A stretch of 36,337 nt of DNA from Bacteroidetes bacterium UBA4416 (GCA_002390745.1 DGQK01000061.1:1-36337), one strand, 5' to 3'; counted from the stretch's first letter, positions 1-8,616 are shown. Made by a program: numbers and translations. The notes: generated from the letters alone by a model not told the origin.

Positions 1-19
1 TTTTCGTTTTAAAAGTTTC

Positions 20-105
20 AGGCCCGTAGCTCTCACGACGCGTCGTGAGGATAGAGCAACTGCCTTCTAAGCAGTAGGCCATTGGTTCGAATCCAATTGG
101 AGTCA
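20..105 (+). tRNA. tRNA-Arg (anticodon TCT) with enlarged palindromic D-loop
   Basis: The anticodon arm (stem 59-63/71-75, loop 64-70, anticodon TCT at 66-68) and the T-arm (81-85/93-97, loop TTCGAAT) are perfect. A D-stem GCTC/GAGC (29-32/54-57) is present, but the D-loop is 21 nt instead of about 8-11 and contains most of a perfect 18-bp palindrome at 32-49. The acceptor stem is poor: 20-26 against 98-104 pairs well only if one base opposite A101 has been lost. No CCA is encoded. A good terminator follows. It is a recognisable tRNA-Arg that may be a decayed copy, a tRNA carrying a REP-like insertion, or a locus with a sequence error. Confidence 0.65.
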
Positions 106-109
106 CATG

Positions 110-136
110 AAAACCACCTCTCATAGGTGGTTTTTT
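110..136 (+). terminator. Rho-independent terminator of the tRNA gene
   Basis: AAAACCACCT pairs with AGGTGGTTTT across a 5-nt loop and is followed by further T residues. It begins 5 nt after the tRNA end. Confidence 0.85.
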
Positions 137-178
137 AGTATAAATTTTCTCCAACAGTCTTATGAATCATGCCAGAAC

Positions 179-682
179 CTAGCCCCTCTTACTCTCCTCA
201 TAGGTAGGGCCATACAGGCCAGGTACCTTATTGCCGGTGGCGCGCAGGTACACGATCATCTCGCCGCGGTGGTGGTAAATATGGTTGAATAAAAAGCCGC
301 GTGCGACAATGCCTCGCGGCATCGGGCCAAGAATCACATGGTCTCCGGCTTTCATGGTCCAGTTGGCCTCCAGCTTTTCTTCGGTGAGTGTTTTCAAGGC
401 GGCCCGCGCCTTCTCTACATTGCTTTCAAATAGTGCGAGGGTTGCTTTGATATCGTTTGTGGCACCGCGCTCCAGGCGATCTGTGGCCATGTCGTAAACA
501 TCCTGCGTGAGTGCCCCCACATACCAATAATAGATCGTCGCGATGTGCTGCGCCAGCTCCCCCATGGTCCAGGAGGTATCGGAGGGTTTGTAATCAATGT
601 CCTTTTCAGGAACGGCCTGGAGCAATTTACGCGTGTTGCTAACTTCTTGCTCAAATTCAGTTGTCAGGTAGTGCAGTATCAT
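179..682 (-). CDS. DinB-family (DinB-like four-helix) protein
   Basis: The 167-residue length and sequence fit the DinB/YfiT superfamily, four-helix proteins that usually bind a metal through three histidines. The visible pattern is a helix opening with LTTEFEQEVSNTRKLL, a WTMGELAQHIATIYYWYVGAL segment carrying the first His, and a C-terminal FNHIYHHRGEMIVYLRATG segment with the His pair, followed by the usual PGLYGP ending. Family members include thiol-dependent transferases and stress proteins, and the substrate cannot be told here. It is the last of four minus-strand genes of detoxification type, and about 100 bp separates it from the VOC gene. The start is the ATG at 682. Confidence 0.85.
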   Translation of the reverse strand: MILHYLTTEFEQEVSNTRKLLQAVPEKDIDYKPSDTSWTMGELAQHIATIYYWYVGALTQDVYDMATDRLERGATNDIKATLALFESNVEKARAALKTLTEEKLEANWTMKAGDHVILGPMPRGIVARGFLFNHIYHHRGEMIVYLRATGNKVPGLYGPTYEESKRG

Positions 683-785
683 GTGTTAATCGTTTTAACT
701 AAGTTAATAAATCTGTTCGAGCTTACATAAACACCGTCACGGCAGCCTTCACGTTCCTCCATTCGCCTGTGGATGTCAACGCCGG

Positions 786-1292
786 CTAGGCCTTCTGCAT
801 TTGCTCAATCGCGGTCCATCCTTCGGGCGTGATGCCCATGATCTCCGTAGCTACTCCCAGGGTTTTGTATGTATCGAAGAATGCCATGCGTGCAATCGGG
901 TGATCGACCGTGCTGATCTCTTCATAGCCCTGTTCCCGGAGCTCTGAGGTGACCTGTTCGAAACCGGCGACCGGCAGGCGAAAGGCCATATGCTGTGTAC
1001 CTCCTGCAGGATGCTTCTCCAGGTAATCATGAAACATGCTTTGCCCGGAAAGCGGCTGCACCAGCTCGATGAAGGTGCCTCCGTTATAAGCCTGGGTGGT
1101 GAGCCATTCGGCATCCACAACCTCACCACGGTAGCTCATGTTCAGGTCCTGGGCGCGTACATGCATCGGCGGCGGGAATCCGCCGACGCCAAGCGTCTTC
1201 GACAACAATGCAATGGCTGCATGGATGTCCGGCACTACCCATCCAATCTGTGCGAATTCAAGTCCTGTGATGCTTGTGTTGATCTTAGTCAT
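786..1292 (-). CDS. VOC-family (glyoxalase/bleomycin-resistance-like) protein
   Basis: This encodes 168 residues from the ATG at 1292. The segment FAQIGWVVPDIHAAIALLSKTLGV is a typical first beta-alpha unit of the vicinal oxygen chelate fold, and a second module begins near GTQHMAFRLPVAGFEQVTSELREQGYEE. VOC enzymes are small metal-dependent lyases, isomerases, dioxygenases or drug-binding proteins, and the sequence does not decide which. The frame stays open for 45 more codons upstream, to 1427, but that extension (rich in Ala, Ser, Glu) looks nothing like VOC, so the internal ATG is preferred. The 213 bp between this start and the OsmC gene hold no other recognisable feature. Confidence 0.8.
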   Translation of the reverse strand: MTKINTSITGLEFAQIGWVVPDIHAAIALLSKTLGVGGFPPPMHVRAQDLNMSYRGEVVDAEWLTTQAYNGGTFIELVQPLSGQSMFHDYLEKHPAGGTQHMAFRLPVAGFEQVTSELREQGYEEISTVDHPIARMAFFDTYKTLGVATEIMGITPEGWTAIEQMQKA

Positions 1293-1505
1293 GGTCTTAC
1301 TTGTTAGTGGTTCAAGCAAAGCTAATGCCTGGACGCTTCTTTCTTCAGGGGCATTTCCGCCAATAGCAAGGCTATTTGCGACGATCTGCCGGCTTTCGGG
1401 AGCAACGATCATCATCCGCCCCTTCACGTCAGGCTTTGCAGGAGCATGGCACGAAAATGCGGCTCCATCCAGTGGTTCCCATGCAAGAGCTCTCGTTAAG
1501 CAGCC

Positions 1506-2150
1506 TTACTGGCCATGATGCTGTATGAACAAGGCCCCTGTCGGGCATTTGCTTACCTGCTCAGTGATCGTCTGTGCATCGGCACCATTTACATTAATCC
1601 AGGGATGTGCCTTCAGGTTAAACACCTGTGGCAATTGTGTCACACATCTGCCGGAATGTTTGCAGAGCTGTGACCGCCAGGCAACGGTAATGTCGTTATT
1701 TTTATAAAGAATTTCTTTTCCGGCGGGCTCTTCCTGATACACAAAGGTCCGTATTTTGGTATTTCCTTCCAGGACTTTTGAAACAGGGCATTGCTCTGCG
1801 ATTTCGGAAAGCCGGCTTTTCTGATCCGGCTCGATAACCCTATCCGGAAAGGAGATATCCCTGTCTATAAAGTAATTCATGGTTTCTCCGGTGAGTGTCT
1901 GAAACATGTTGGTCTTGACAACGATGTTCGGAATATCCCATCCTTTTCTTTCAATATACATCCGGAGCGTGATCAGCGTGCAGGAAGCAAGGGAGCTCAT
2001 CAGCAATGTGAAAGGATCGGGGCCTGAATCCTGCCCGCCGGTTTTTTGAGGCTCATCTGCTAAAAAGCGGCCATTGCGCCACTCGATCGTACATTGATAG
2101 TTGACCGTTCCGCCAGTTCCGGTAATTGGTTTTTCAAACTTATATTGCAT
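1506..2150 (-). CDS. OsmC-family protein fused to a divergent 4Fe-4S (Fer4_19-like) domain
   Basis: Residues about 1-135 are OsmC/Ohr-like: a beta-rich N-terminus, GPDPFTLLMSSLASCTLITLRMYIERKGW with the conserved helix and one reactive Cys, then a second Cys in AEQCPVSKVLEGN. OsmC proteins are cytoplasmic thiol peroxidases that reduce organic hydroperoxides. Residues about 145-214 (NNDITVAWRSQLCKHSGRCV ... VSKCPTGALF) match the divergent mono-cluster ferredoxin family seen in YjdI. The fusion suggests peroxide reduction coupled to an Fe-S electron carrier or sensor, which is inference. The start is the ATG at 2150 and no strong Shine-Dalgarno is visible. Confidence 0.85.
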   Translation of the reverse strand: MQYKFEKPITGTGGTVNYQCTIEWRNGRFLADEPQKTGGQDSGPDPFTLLMSSLASCTLITLRMYIERKGWDIPNIVVKTNMFQTLTGETMNYFIDRDISFPDRVIEPDQKSRLSEIAEQCPVSKVLEGNTKIRTFVYQEEPAGKEILYKNNDITVAWRSQLCKHSGRCVTQLPQVFNLKAHPWINVNGADAQTITEQVSKCPTGALFIQHHGQ

Positions 2151-2202
2151 GGTGTGTCATTTTAATGAATACATTCGGTGTTATAAGATGTGCCTGATTT
2201 CG

Positions 2203-3225
2203 TTAACGCCAGCCTAAGCCCGGAGCAACGTGCTTTAAAATAGATTCCAGAATGTGGATGTTGTAATCAACCCCCAGGGTATTAGGTATCGTTAAAAGCA
2301 CTGTATCCGCTTCCCTGATCGCCTCATCCTGCGCCAGTTCTTTGATAAGCTGGTCTGGCTCCCCTGCATAACTTCTTCCAAAAACGGCGCGTGTATCTTT
2401 CTCAATATATCCGAACTGATCCGTTCCTTTCGCATCCCGCCCAAACAGATACCGGTCCTCATCGGTCATCAATGCAAAAATGCTCCGGCTCACCGATACC
2501 CTCGGCTCGCCCTGATGCCCTGCTTTTTTCCAGGCTTCCCTGTACAACCTGATCTGTTCTGCCTGCTGTATATGAAAAGGCTTACCGCCCTCGTCGAATT
2601 TCAACGTAGAGCTTTGCAGGTGCATTGCATTCTCTGCTGCCCATACGGCTGTTGCATTCGTGGCAGCGCCCCACCAGATACGATTTCTCAGCCCTTCCGC
2701 GTGCGGCTCCAGTCGCAACAATCCCGGCGGGTTTGGAAACATGGGATTCGGATTGGGTTGTGCAAATCCAACCCCTTTGAGCTTATCCAAAAATTCCAAG
2801 GCTTTACGGCGTCCCATGTCGGCATCCGTTTCGCCCTTGGATAAGTCGTAACCAAAATAGCGCCATCCGTCAATTACCTGCTCCGGTGACCCTCTGCTGA
2901 TCCCCAGCTGCAGGCGCCCCCCGGAAATCAAATCGGCTGCGCCGGCATCTTCCACCATATACAGCGGGTTCTCATAACGCATATCGATCACGCCGGTACC
3001 GATCTCTATCTTGCGCGTTTTGGCACCGATCGCTGAAAGTAAAGGAAACGGGGATGCCAGCTGAGCGGCAAAATGGTGTACCCGGAAATAGGCACCGTCA
3101 ATGCCGATTTCTTCGGCAGCAACTGCCAGATCAATAGACTGGAGTAAGGTGTCGCTTGCCGTACGGGTGCTATAGGCCGGGTGATCAGCCCAATGCCCGA
3201 ATGATAAGAATCCTATTTTTTTCAT
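2203..3225 (-). CDS. LLM-class flavin-dependent oxidoreductase (luciferase-like monooxygenase)
   Basis: This encodes 340 residues from the ATG at 3225, chosen because AGAAGG lies just upstream and the protein then opens with the family's typical first strand, MKKIGFLSFGHW. Further luciferase-like blocks follow: AVAAEEIGIDGAYFRVHHF, SPFPLLSAIGAKTRKIEIGT, NPLYMVEDAGAADLISGGR and LQLGISRGSPEQV. The fold is a TIM barrel that binds FMN reduced by a partner. The substrate is unknown. The frame remains open to 3564, but that stretch runs through a terminator hairpin and has no family similarity. It lies upstream of the OsmC, VOC and DinB genes on the same strand with 50-215 bp gaps, so co-transcription is possible but not shown. 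Confidence 0.88.
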   Translation of the reverse strand: MKKIGFLSFGHWADHPAYSTRTASDTLLQSIDLAVAAEEIGIDGAYFRVHHFAAQLASPFPLLSAIGAKTRKIEIGTGVIDMRYENPLYMVEDAGAADLISGGRLQLGISRGSPEQVIDGWRYFGYDLSKGETDADMGRRKALEFLDKLKGVGFAQPNPNPMFPNPPGLLRLEPHAEGLRNRIWWGAATNATAVWAAENAMHLQSSTLKFDEGGKPFHIQQAEQIRLYREAWKKAGHQGEPRVSVSRSIFALMTDEDRYLFGRDAKGTDQFGYIEKDTRAVFGRSYAGEPDQLIKELAQDEAIREADTVLLTIPNTLGVDYNIHILESILKHVAPGLGWR

Positions 3226-3409
3226 AAGCCTTCTTTTGTGTATGTAAGTATTTATGTAAGCAAATAACTCTTGTAAATATACCGATTTGCACAACATAAA
3301 TACTGCCGGTCGCGTTCCTGTCCTTGCAGGAAAAAGCATCCCGTATCGGCTGCCATGACATGGCCTGATGACGATGGCACCCTCGCTTTTGCCCGGTGCT
3401 TTCCCCCAG

Positions 3410-3438
3410 AAAAAACGGGTAAAAACACCCGTTTTTTT
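3410..3438. terminator. Bidirectional rho-independent terminator-like hairpin
   Basis: AAAAAACGGGT (3410-3420) and ACCCGTTTTTT (from 3427) form a stem around a 6-nt loop, with A and T tracts on both sides. It lies in the divergent region upstream of the luciferase-like gene and the protease gene, so it may insulate them or end an unseen short transcript. Confidence 0.65.
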
Positions 3439-3453
3439 GTTCAGGCAATCTTC

Positions 3454-3461
3454 TAATTTTG
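3454..3461 (+). promoter_or_regulatory. Bacteroidota-type -7 promoter element of the protease operon
   Basis: TAATTTTG fits the TAnnTTTG consensus exactly. A TTTG lies 14 bp upstream (3436-3439), closer than the usual roughly 19 bp. Transcription starting near 3468 would give a leader of about 28 nt before the ATG at 3496. Confidence 0.45.
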
Positions 3462-3495
3462 AATAGCACGGAATGACTGAAACAATTTGTTTAAA

Positions 3496-4929
3496 ATGAT
3501 CAGGCGTATGGCAACTCACTTCAAAACAAGGCTGAACAATTTTCTGAAAAGGGACTGGATCCAAAAGAACGAGGGCAGGCTCACCTATGTGCAGATCTTC
3601 GGCTTTATCCTGATCGCTTTCGGCGTGGTATATTTCGCCTCTTACCTTTTGCCGGATGGCATCATCAACGGCCTCAGTCCGACCGGGTCCGATAAAGAAC
3701 CAAGGGCCAATGACATTTCCATTGCCTTCTTCACCACGATGCTGGGCCTAGCTTTTGCCTTTCCGGATATGTTGAGAGGACAAACCAAAGAGATCAGCAC
3801 CATGCGGATCATCGTCTTCATGTTTTCCAATGTGATCTGCATGCTGCTGCTCAAGATCGGCTGGAATAAAGACTCCCTGCAGGAGATCGGCCTTGATGGC
3901 TATTGGATGGGCGTCATTGCTTTTTTATTTGGCGCCAAGGCCACACAGTCTTATTTTGAACATGCAAAATCGCTTGTCCCCGGCCCGAAGCAGCAAGACG
4001 AAACGGGCGACGCTGCCTTAAGCGCCACAGAACTATCCCGGCTTGCAATGATACAGAACCGCGACGAGCTGCTGGCCCGCCATCCCAATATCCAATGCGT
4101 AAGCGATACATTGAAGGACGGAAAAAGCATGGTAACGCTTTATGTGAAAGATGCGGCAACGGCCGGCATTCCAAAAGAGCTGCCGGTAACGCTCAGAAAC
4201 GGCTCCGTGCTAAGCATTCCTACGGAGATCATCGCCGGATCCGGGGAAGGCAGGCCGCATGCGGGAAAGGCCGTGATCGGGCAAGCTACAGACGAGATCA
4301 GCGATTCACAAAGCCCCGGTTATTTTGGTTCGGTATGCTGTATCGTAGGTTCTACAAGCAATCCGGCCTTCAGGGGCATCGTCACATCGGGTCATGTGTT
4401 TACCTATGGCAATTTCATGAACTATGGCGGCGTCTTAGGACCAAACCAGCAAAGAAACGGCCTGCTGAACGGAGCGCCCAGCACCAAGCTGTTTTTCCAG
4501 CAAATGAATCCTACCCAGGACATTGCCATTGTGCAGGTCATGAACCAGGCCAACGTACCCGGCGATTACCTGTCCTTTGCCGGAGGATACTACCAGGTAA
4601 CGGACACAGACCTGCACACGGCTGCACCGAACGTCACCATCGCTTCGCGGCGGAACAACATACGCAACGCTTATATCCTCGACTTCAACGTGTCTTTCGA
4701 GATCAACTATTTCAATACGCCGCGTTACATCCGCAACATCATCCTCATCGGCAGTACCAACGACAGGAGTACATCTCAAACCGTATCCAACGGCGGCGAC
4801 TCCGGCAGCTGTGTGTATCACACCGAAAGCGGAAAGCTGATCGGCATGTTGATGGGAGGGAACACGAAATTCAGCTTTGTGCTGCCCCTGGAAGACACCC
4901 TCAACGCATTCAACTTCAACTTATCATAA
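3496..4929 (+). CDS. Membrane-anchored trypsin-like serine protease
   Basis: This encodes 477 residues from the ATG at 3496; an in-frame TTG at 3487 is less likely. Four hydrophobic helices lie near residues 30-55, 70-90, 100-122 and 132-150, followed by a soluble part. From about residue 185 the pattern ELLARHPNIQCV...VTLYVKD is typical of the N-terminal wing of bacterial trypsin-like (S1 fold) proteins. The catalytic triad is readable: His300 in TSGHVFT, Asp342 in QDIAIVQV and Ser436 in NGGDSGSCVY. Positive residues before helix 1 and between helices 2 and 3 suggest an N-in topology, which would put the protease domain in the cytoplasm. The substrate is unknown. An exported partner is encoded 1 nt downstream, so the two form an operon. 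Confidence 0.8.
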   Translation: MIRRMATHFKTRLNNFLKRDWIQKNEGRLTYVQIFGFILIAFGVVYFASYLLPDGIINGLSPTGSDKEPRANDISIAFFTTMLGLAFAFPDMLRGQTKEISTMRIIVFMFSNVICMLLLKIGWNKDSLQEIGLDGYWMGVIAFLFGAKATQSYFEHAKSLVPGPKQQDETGDAALSATELSRLAMIQNRDELLARHPNIQCVSDTLKDGKSMVTLYVKDAATAGIPKELPVTLRNGSVLSIPTEIIAGSGEGRPHAGKAVIGQATDEISDSQSPGYFGSVCCIVGSTSNPAFRGIVTSGHVFTYGNFMNYGGVLGPNQQRNGLLNGAPSTKLFFQQMNPTQDIAIVQVMNQANVPGDYLSFAGGYYQVTDTDLHTAAPNVTIASRRNNIRNAYILDFNVSFEINYFNTPRYIRNIILIGSTNDRSTSQTVSNGGDSGSCVYHTESGKLIGMLMGGNTKFSFVLPLEDTLNAFNFNLS

Positions 4930-4930
4930 C

Positions 4931-7297
4931 ATGAAAACATCCCTCCTCTTTTCACTGCTGCTTCTTCCGCTGTTTGCGCTTTCGCAAGGCTCGGTCATAC
5001 GCTTCAGCTCCCGCAACGGAGCGCCCGCTACCACGGACTCACTGAACAACCTGACATTGCCCGTGCAGCTTAGCTTTCCCAAAGATTTTAACGGGAAAGA
5101 AATTGTACTGAAAGATAATACAACCGGGCAAAAGCTCAACGGCAACCAGGTACTGGGAAGGGGGGAGCTGAGCTTTCATGCCAACGATCCCTTTGTATAC
5201 GTAATCGAAACAGACCTGAGAACCAACCCGGGCAACAACAACATTCCTTCCAAAAAGATCATGCTCAGCTTTGCCGGAAAGGACTTTACACTGACGCTCC
5301 GCAGCGACGCCTCAACGAACACCGGAAACACAGGCAATACAGGGAGTACAGGGATTACAAATACGATCCCCGACCAAAGCTACGAGCCGGGTTATGTGTA
5401 TTATGATGCGATGGCTTTGACGGACGGAAAAAGCGACCGGCTCCTGAAGATCAAGATCCTCTCTGACTACGGTGTGACTGCCGCTACGGTGAAGGCCAAT
5501 CCTTACCTTAATGAGTTATTCGGCGGGCTATACAGCCTGGCGTTGCCGGAGGGAGGATTCGGAGGCCTGGCAGAAAATTTAGGAAATACTGATGTGACCT
5601 ACTTTGCAGCCGGCATCGCCAGGTTCCTTGCCGAGCGTGCGAAAGACGAACTGAACGAAGCCTTTTTCAACAAGATGAAAGAGCAGCTGAATGCCTATCC
5701 CGAATTAAAAACCCTGTTCCCGCAAACGAGCGCTTTCCTGAATATCATCGACAACTATGCTTATGCCTCGGTGATCCAGGTATTGAAAGAGGCCTTCGAA
5801 ACGGACATCCAGAATCTCCCGGCGAACCTGTACCAGGTAAAAAGCCTGACAGAGGCAAGCTGCGACGCCACCGTTCTGAACAAAGGTAAATTCGGCGATT
5901 GCCAGGACCGCCTGAAAAAGCTGCACGCCTTCTTCGACAGGCGCAGCGGGCGCTGGGTCGGGCTGGGCATGTACACAGTGAAAGAAGCCGTGCAAAGCCC
6001 CAATCCTGCCGATTTGCTGAAATCCATCAGCGGCTCGGAGGAGCTGGCAGGCATCAAAACGTTTTCGAAAGACAGCGGCTACTACGGCAATTACAACATC
6101 GCATCCGCCATCGAACTGAGCAACCTGATCTCGCAAAGCCTCATCAGCAAAGACGATCAGCAGATCTGGGTCACGCCCAAAGAGCTCAACGCTCTGGTGA
6201 AAAGTACGGCGACCATCAAAGCCTATTTAGGACTGCTGCTGGCCAAAGAGCAAAACAAGAGCGTGCTCATCCGGTTCTATAAAGCCGATCACAGCCTCAC
6301 CAGCTTCGGCGATTTTCTCATCCGGCAGTACGACACGTACAGCAGCTTCGAATCGCAGATAAGCAGCCTGATCCGGAATGCGCACCAGGCTTTTAGCGCC
6401 GCCAACAATGCCGTCAGGGCCATGCAGGCCGCAACCGATAAAGCGGCGGAAGCGAACCCGCAGGCACTTTACAATTATTACAAAACCGTTACGGCTACCC
6501 TCAAACCCATTGCGCACAGTACCTTGCTGGCAACGCTTACCGGCAAACAAGACATCGGCACCGACTACGACCAGGTTGAAAAATACCTGAACCCTTCGGT
6601 AGACATGGCTTACCACCTGGCTACCAAAAAATATTCCGCAGCCATTTACGACGCCACCATCCTGCTGGCATACCTTGGCCCCGCAAGCAATCAGTCCAAA
6701 AGCGTTACCAGCTCCTTTACCAAATACGGCATCCTCATCTCCACCGTGGCCAATGCGCAATCTTCCGACGAGGTGAAGCAGGCGCTGGAAGCATCGGTAT
6801 TGCCGGTGGGCAGCTATTCTATTAAGCGTACTACCAGCTGGAGCATGAGCATCAATTCGTATGTGGGCGCTTTCTGGAATTATACAGGCAGTGCAAGCTC
6901 CATGCAGCCATACGGCTTGTCGGCACCCATCGGCTTCAATATTTCCAAAGGCTTCTCGAAAAGCGGGAATGCCGGAGGCCTCAGCCTGAACCTGCAGATC
7001 CTCGATGTGGGTGCTTTGGTGAACTACTACCTCCTCAACGGCGATACAGCTTCCCTGCCTAATAATTTTAACGTGAAACTCTCGAACATCTTCGCACCGG
7101 GATTCAACGCCTGCTACAACATCCCGAAGACGCCGCTGTCGTTGGCCTGGGGCGGGCAATACATCCCGACGCTCTATAAATACGAGCAGATCAACGGACA
7201 GAAAGAGCTTGTGTCCACGAACGGCTTTCGCATGCAGGTATCGCTCCTGGTAGACATTCCGCTTTACAATTTAAAAGTCTGGGATTTTAAGAGGTAA
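4931..7297 (+). CDS. Large exported protein, unknown function, partner of the protease gene
   Basis: This encodes 788 residues. The start at 4931 follows the previous stop by one base and gives a clean signal peptide, MKTSLLFSLLLLPLFALSQG. A beta-rich region of about 120 residues is followed by a short Asn/Thr/Gly linker (NTGNTGNTGSTG), then a long, mainly helical middle (about 150-620), and a C-terminal 150 residues of alternating polar and hydrophobic strands, which could be a small outer-membrane barrel or a beta-sandwich. I do not recognise the family. Tight coupling to the membrane protease suggests that it is a substrate, sensor or partner, but the predicted topology would place the protease active site on the other side of the membrane. 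Confidence 0.7.
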   Translation: MKTSLLFSLLLLPLFALSQGSVIRFSSRNGAPATTDSLNNLTLPVQLSFPKDFNGKEIVLKDNTTGQKLNGNQVLGRGELSFHANDPFVYVIETDLRTNPGNNNIPSKKIMLSFAGKDFTLTLRSDASTNTGNTGNTGSTGITNTIPDQSYEPGYVYYDAMALTDGKSDRLLKIKILSDYGVTAATVKANPYLNELFGGLYSLALPEGGFGGLAENLGNTDVTYFAAGIARFLAERAKDELNEAFFNKMKEQLNAYPELKTLFPQTSAFLNIIDNYAYASVIQVLKEAFETDIQNLPANLYQVKSLTEASCDATVLNKGKFGDCQDRLKKLHAFFDRRSGRWVGLGMYTVKEAVQSPNPADLLKSISGSEELAGIKTFSKDSGYYGNYNIASAIELSNLISQSLISKDDQQIWVTPKELNALVKSTATIKAYLGLLLAKEQNKSVLIRFYKADHSLTSFGDFLIRQYDTYSSFESQISSLIRNAHQAFSAANNAVRAMQAATDKAAEANPQALYNYYKTVTATLKPIAHSTLLATLTGKQDIGTDYDQVEKYLNPSVDMAYHLATKKYSAAIYDATILLAYLGPASNQSKSVTSSFTKYGILISTVANAQSSDEVKQALEASVLPVGSYSIKRTTSWSMSINSYVGAFWNYTGSASSMQPYGLSAPIGFNISKGFSKSGNAGGLSLNLQILDVGALVNYYLLNGDTASLPNNFNVKLSNIFAPGFNACYNIPKTPLSLAWGGQYIPTLYKYEQINGQKELVSTNGFRMQVSLLVDIPLYNLKVWDFKR

Positions 7298-7351
7298 GTA
7301 AAAGCGATGCAAACATGAAGTTCAGGTAAGCCATATGAATTGAACGCTACA

Positions 7352-7430
7352 AAATCGTCAGAGGGCGCCCGGGCGGGCTGCAACGGGCTACGGTTCTTTC
7401 CCGCAAAGAACAGGCGGGAAAGGAACTAAA
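7352..7430. repeat. REP-like intergenic hairpin cluster
   Basis: GGGCGCCC (7363-7370) is a perfect palindrome, and GTTCTTTCCCGC (7393-7404) pairs with GCGGGAAAGGAAC (7414-7426) with one bulge. It lies between convergent genes. Structured elements of this kind are common between genes in Bacteroidota. Copy number cannot be judged from one window. Confidence 0.4.
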
Positions 7431-7466
7431 CCCTTTGCATCCCTGGCGCAGGGCTTTACACGAAAC

Positions 7467-7503
7467 AAAAAATCCTCCTACAAACTACGTAGGAGGATTT
7501 TTT
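7467..7503. terminator. Bidirectional terminator between convergent operons
   Basis: A 15-bp stem (7467-7481 with 7489-7503), GC-rich core TCCTCCTAC/GTAGGAGGA, has a 7-nt loop and A/T tracts at both ends. It serves the exported-protein gene on the plus strand and the RNA-repair operon on the minus strand. Confidence 0.88.
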
Positions 7504-7515
7504 GTTTTCAAAAAC

Positions 7516-8616
7516 TCACACGATGTACTGTACCTCGTGCGCTTCCCAGGCTTTGGGCACTTCCAGCTTGTCGATCATGCGCTCTATGGCCGCCGCGGGG
7601 ATTGCAAAGTCGCGGTTGCGGTTCTGCGCCAGGATGGTTTTGTAGGGCACTTCAAGGTACACGATCCTGATCCTGGGCTCATAAACGGCAAACAGGTCGA
7701 TCAGCTGCCCACGCATCTGCGCCGTGATGTTTGTCGCATTCCACACAAAGGATGTTCCTGTGCGCAGGTATTCTTTCGCCTGTTCCTTTGCCTCCTGGAT
7801 GATGCGGCCATTTCCCTTCGGGTCGCCGTGCCTGATCTTCAGCTTTCGCCTCAGGTCGTCGAGGGAAATAACCGGCAGATCCGGCAGCTGCTTGCGGATG
7901 TAATGATCCTTGCCACTGCCCGCAACACCCGACAGGATAATCACTTCCGGTCCCGTTGTATCATAAGGGATATAGTCCGGGCTTTGCTCTTCCTTCCGGA
8001 AGTACAAAAAGCGTGACAGGTTTCCGGGAAAGCCCTTTGGCTTTCCCCAACAGTCCTGCTCCATGCAGAGCTCCCTGAACAGCTCTGTTTTATACAATAG
8101 CTCCTGCTTGTCGGAACAGATCCGGCCCAGGACATCCGCCTTTGCCAACATGGCCAATAGTTCCGTGTTCACCTCCAGGCTTGCTTTCAGCAATGCCTTC
8201 ACAGGATCCGGTTTTTCAAACAGCCAGAGCGGCAAGCCATGATAGCGCACAAGCCCGACAATCTCCTCACGGATCGCAAAGGGCACGGCGAAATCGCGGT
8301 ACAGGATCTGCCTTGCCGTAAGCGCTCCTTTCTTTGCATGGCCGGGCGAGACAATGTTTCCTCCCTCATCCACAAAGGTCGTCGAGCGCTTTTCGACATC
8401 GTGCATCAGCGCCGCGGCCCACAGGATCTCCTGCTCCTGTGCAGGCAATGCAAGGTACTCAGGCAATTGTTCCAATGCCTGCAACACCATCTGCGTATGC
8501 ACCGCCACATCGCCCTCCGCATGATGAACAGGGCTCTGCGGCACAGCATGCATATCGGCCACCCACGAAAATTTCCGCAGGTCGTTCCATTGCTTATGTT
8601 CGGTCAAGGTCCACAT
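7516..8616 (-). CDS. HD-Pnk: HD-domain phosphoesterase fused to 5'-OH polynucleotide kinase (RNA/DNA end healing)
   Basis: This encodes 366 residues from the ATG at 8616; an in-frame TTG lies 9 bp upstream. Residues about 25-190 form an HD domain with metal ligands visible as VHTQM, LMHDVEK (the HD pair) and VRYHGLP. Residues about 225-365 form a P-loop kinase with Walker A GVAGSGKD, a DDLRR segment and an Arg-rich lid, QNRNRDFAIP. Runella slithyformis HD-Pnk, which has the same architecture, removes 2',3'-cyclic or 2'-phosphates and phosphorylates 5'-OH ends. The gene overlaps the end of the RNA-ligase gene by 23 bp, so healing and sealing enzymes are made together. Likely cytoplasmic. Specificity for tRNA or other RNA is not visible. 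Confidence 0.88.
   Translation of the reverse strand: MWTLTEHKQWNDLRKFSWVADMHAVPQSPVHHAEGDVAVHTQMVLQALEQLPEYLALPAQEQEILWAAALMHDVEKRSTTFVDEGGNIVSPGHAKKGALTARQILYRDFAVPFAIREEIVGLVRYHGLPLWLFEKPDPVKALLKASLEVNTELLAMLAKADVLGRICSDKQELLYKTELFRELCMEQDCWGKPKGFPGNLSRFLYFRKEEQSPDYIPYDTTGPEVIILSGVAGSGKDHYIRKQLPDLPVISLDDLRRKLKIRHGDPKGNGRIIQEAKEQAKEYLRTGTSFVWNATNITAQMRGQLIDLFAVYEPRIRIVYLEVPYKTILAQNRNRDFAIPAAAIERMIDKLEVPKAWEAHEVQYIV

Noticed and set aside
3226..3564. N-terminal extension of the luciferase-like gene
   Set aside because: It crosses a terminator hairpin and the promoter of the divergent gene, and the internal ATG has a good ribosome site and family N-terminus.
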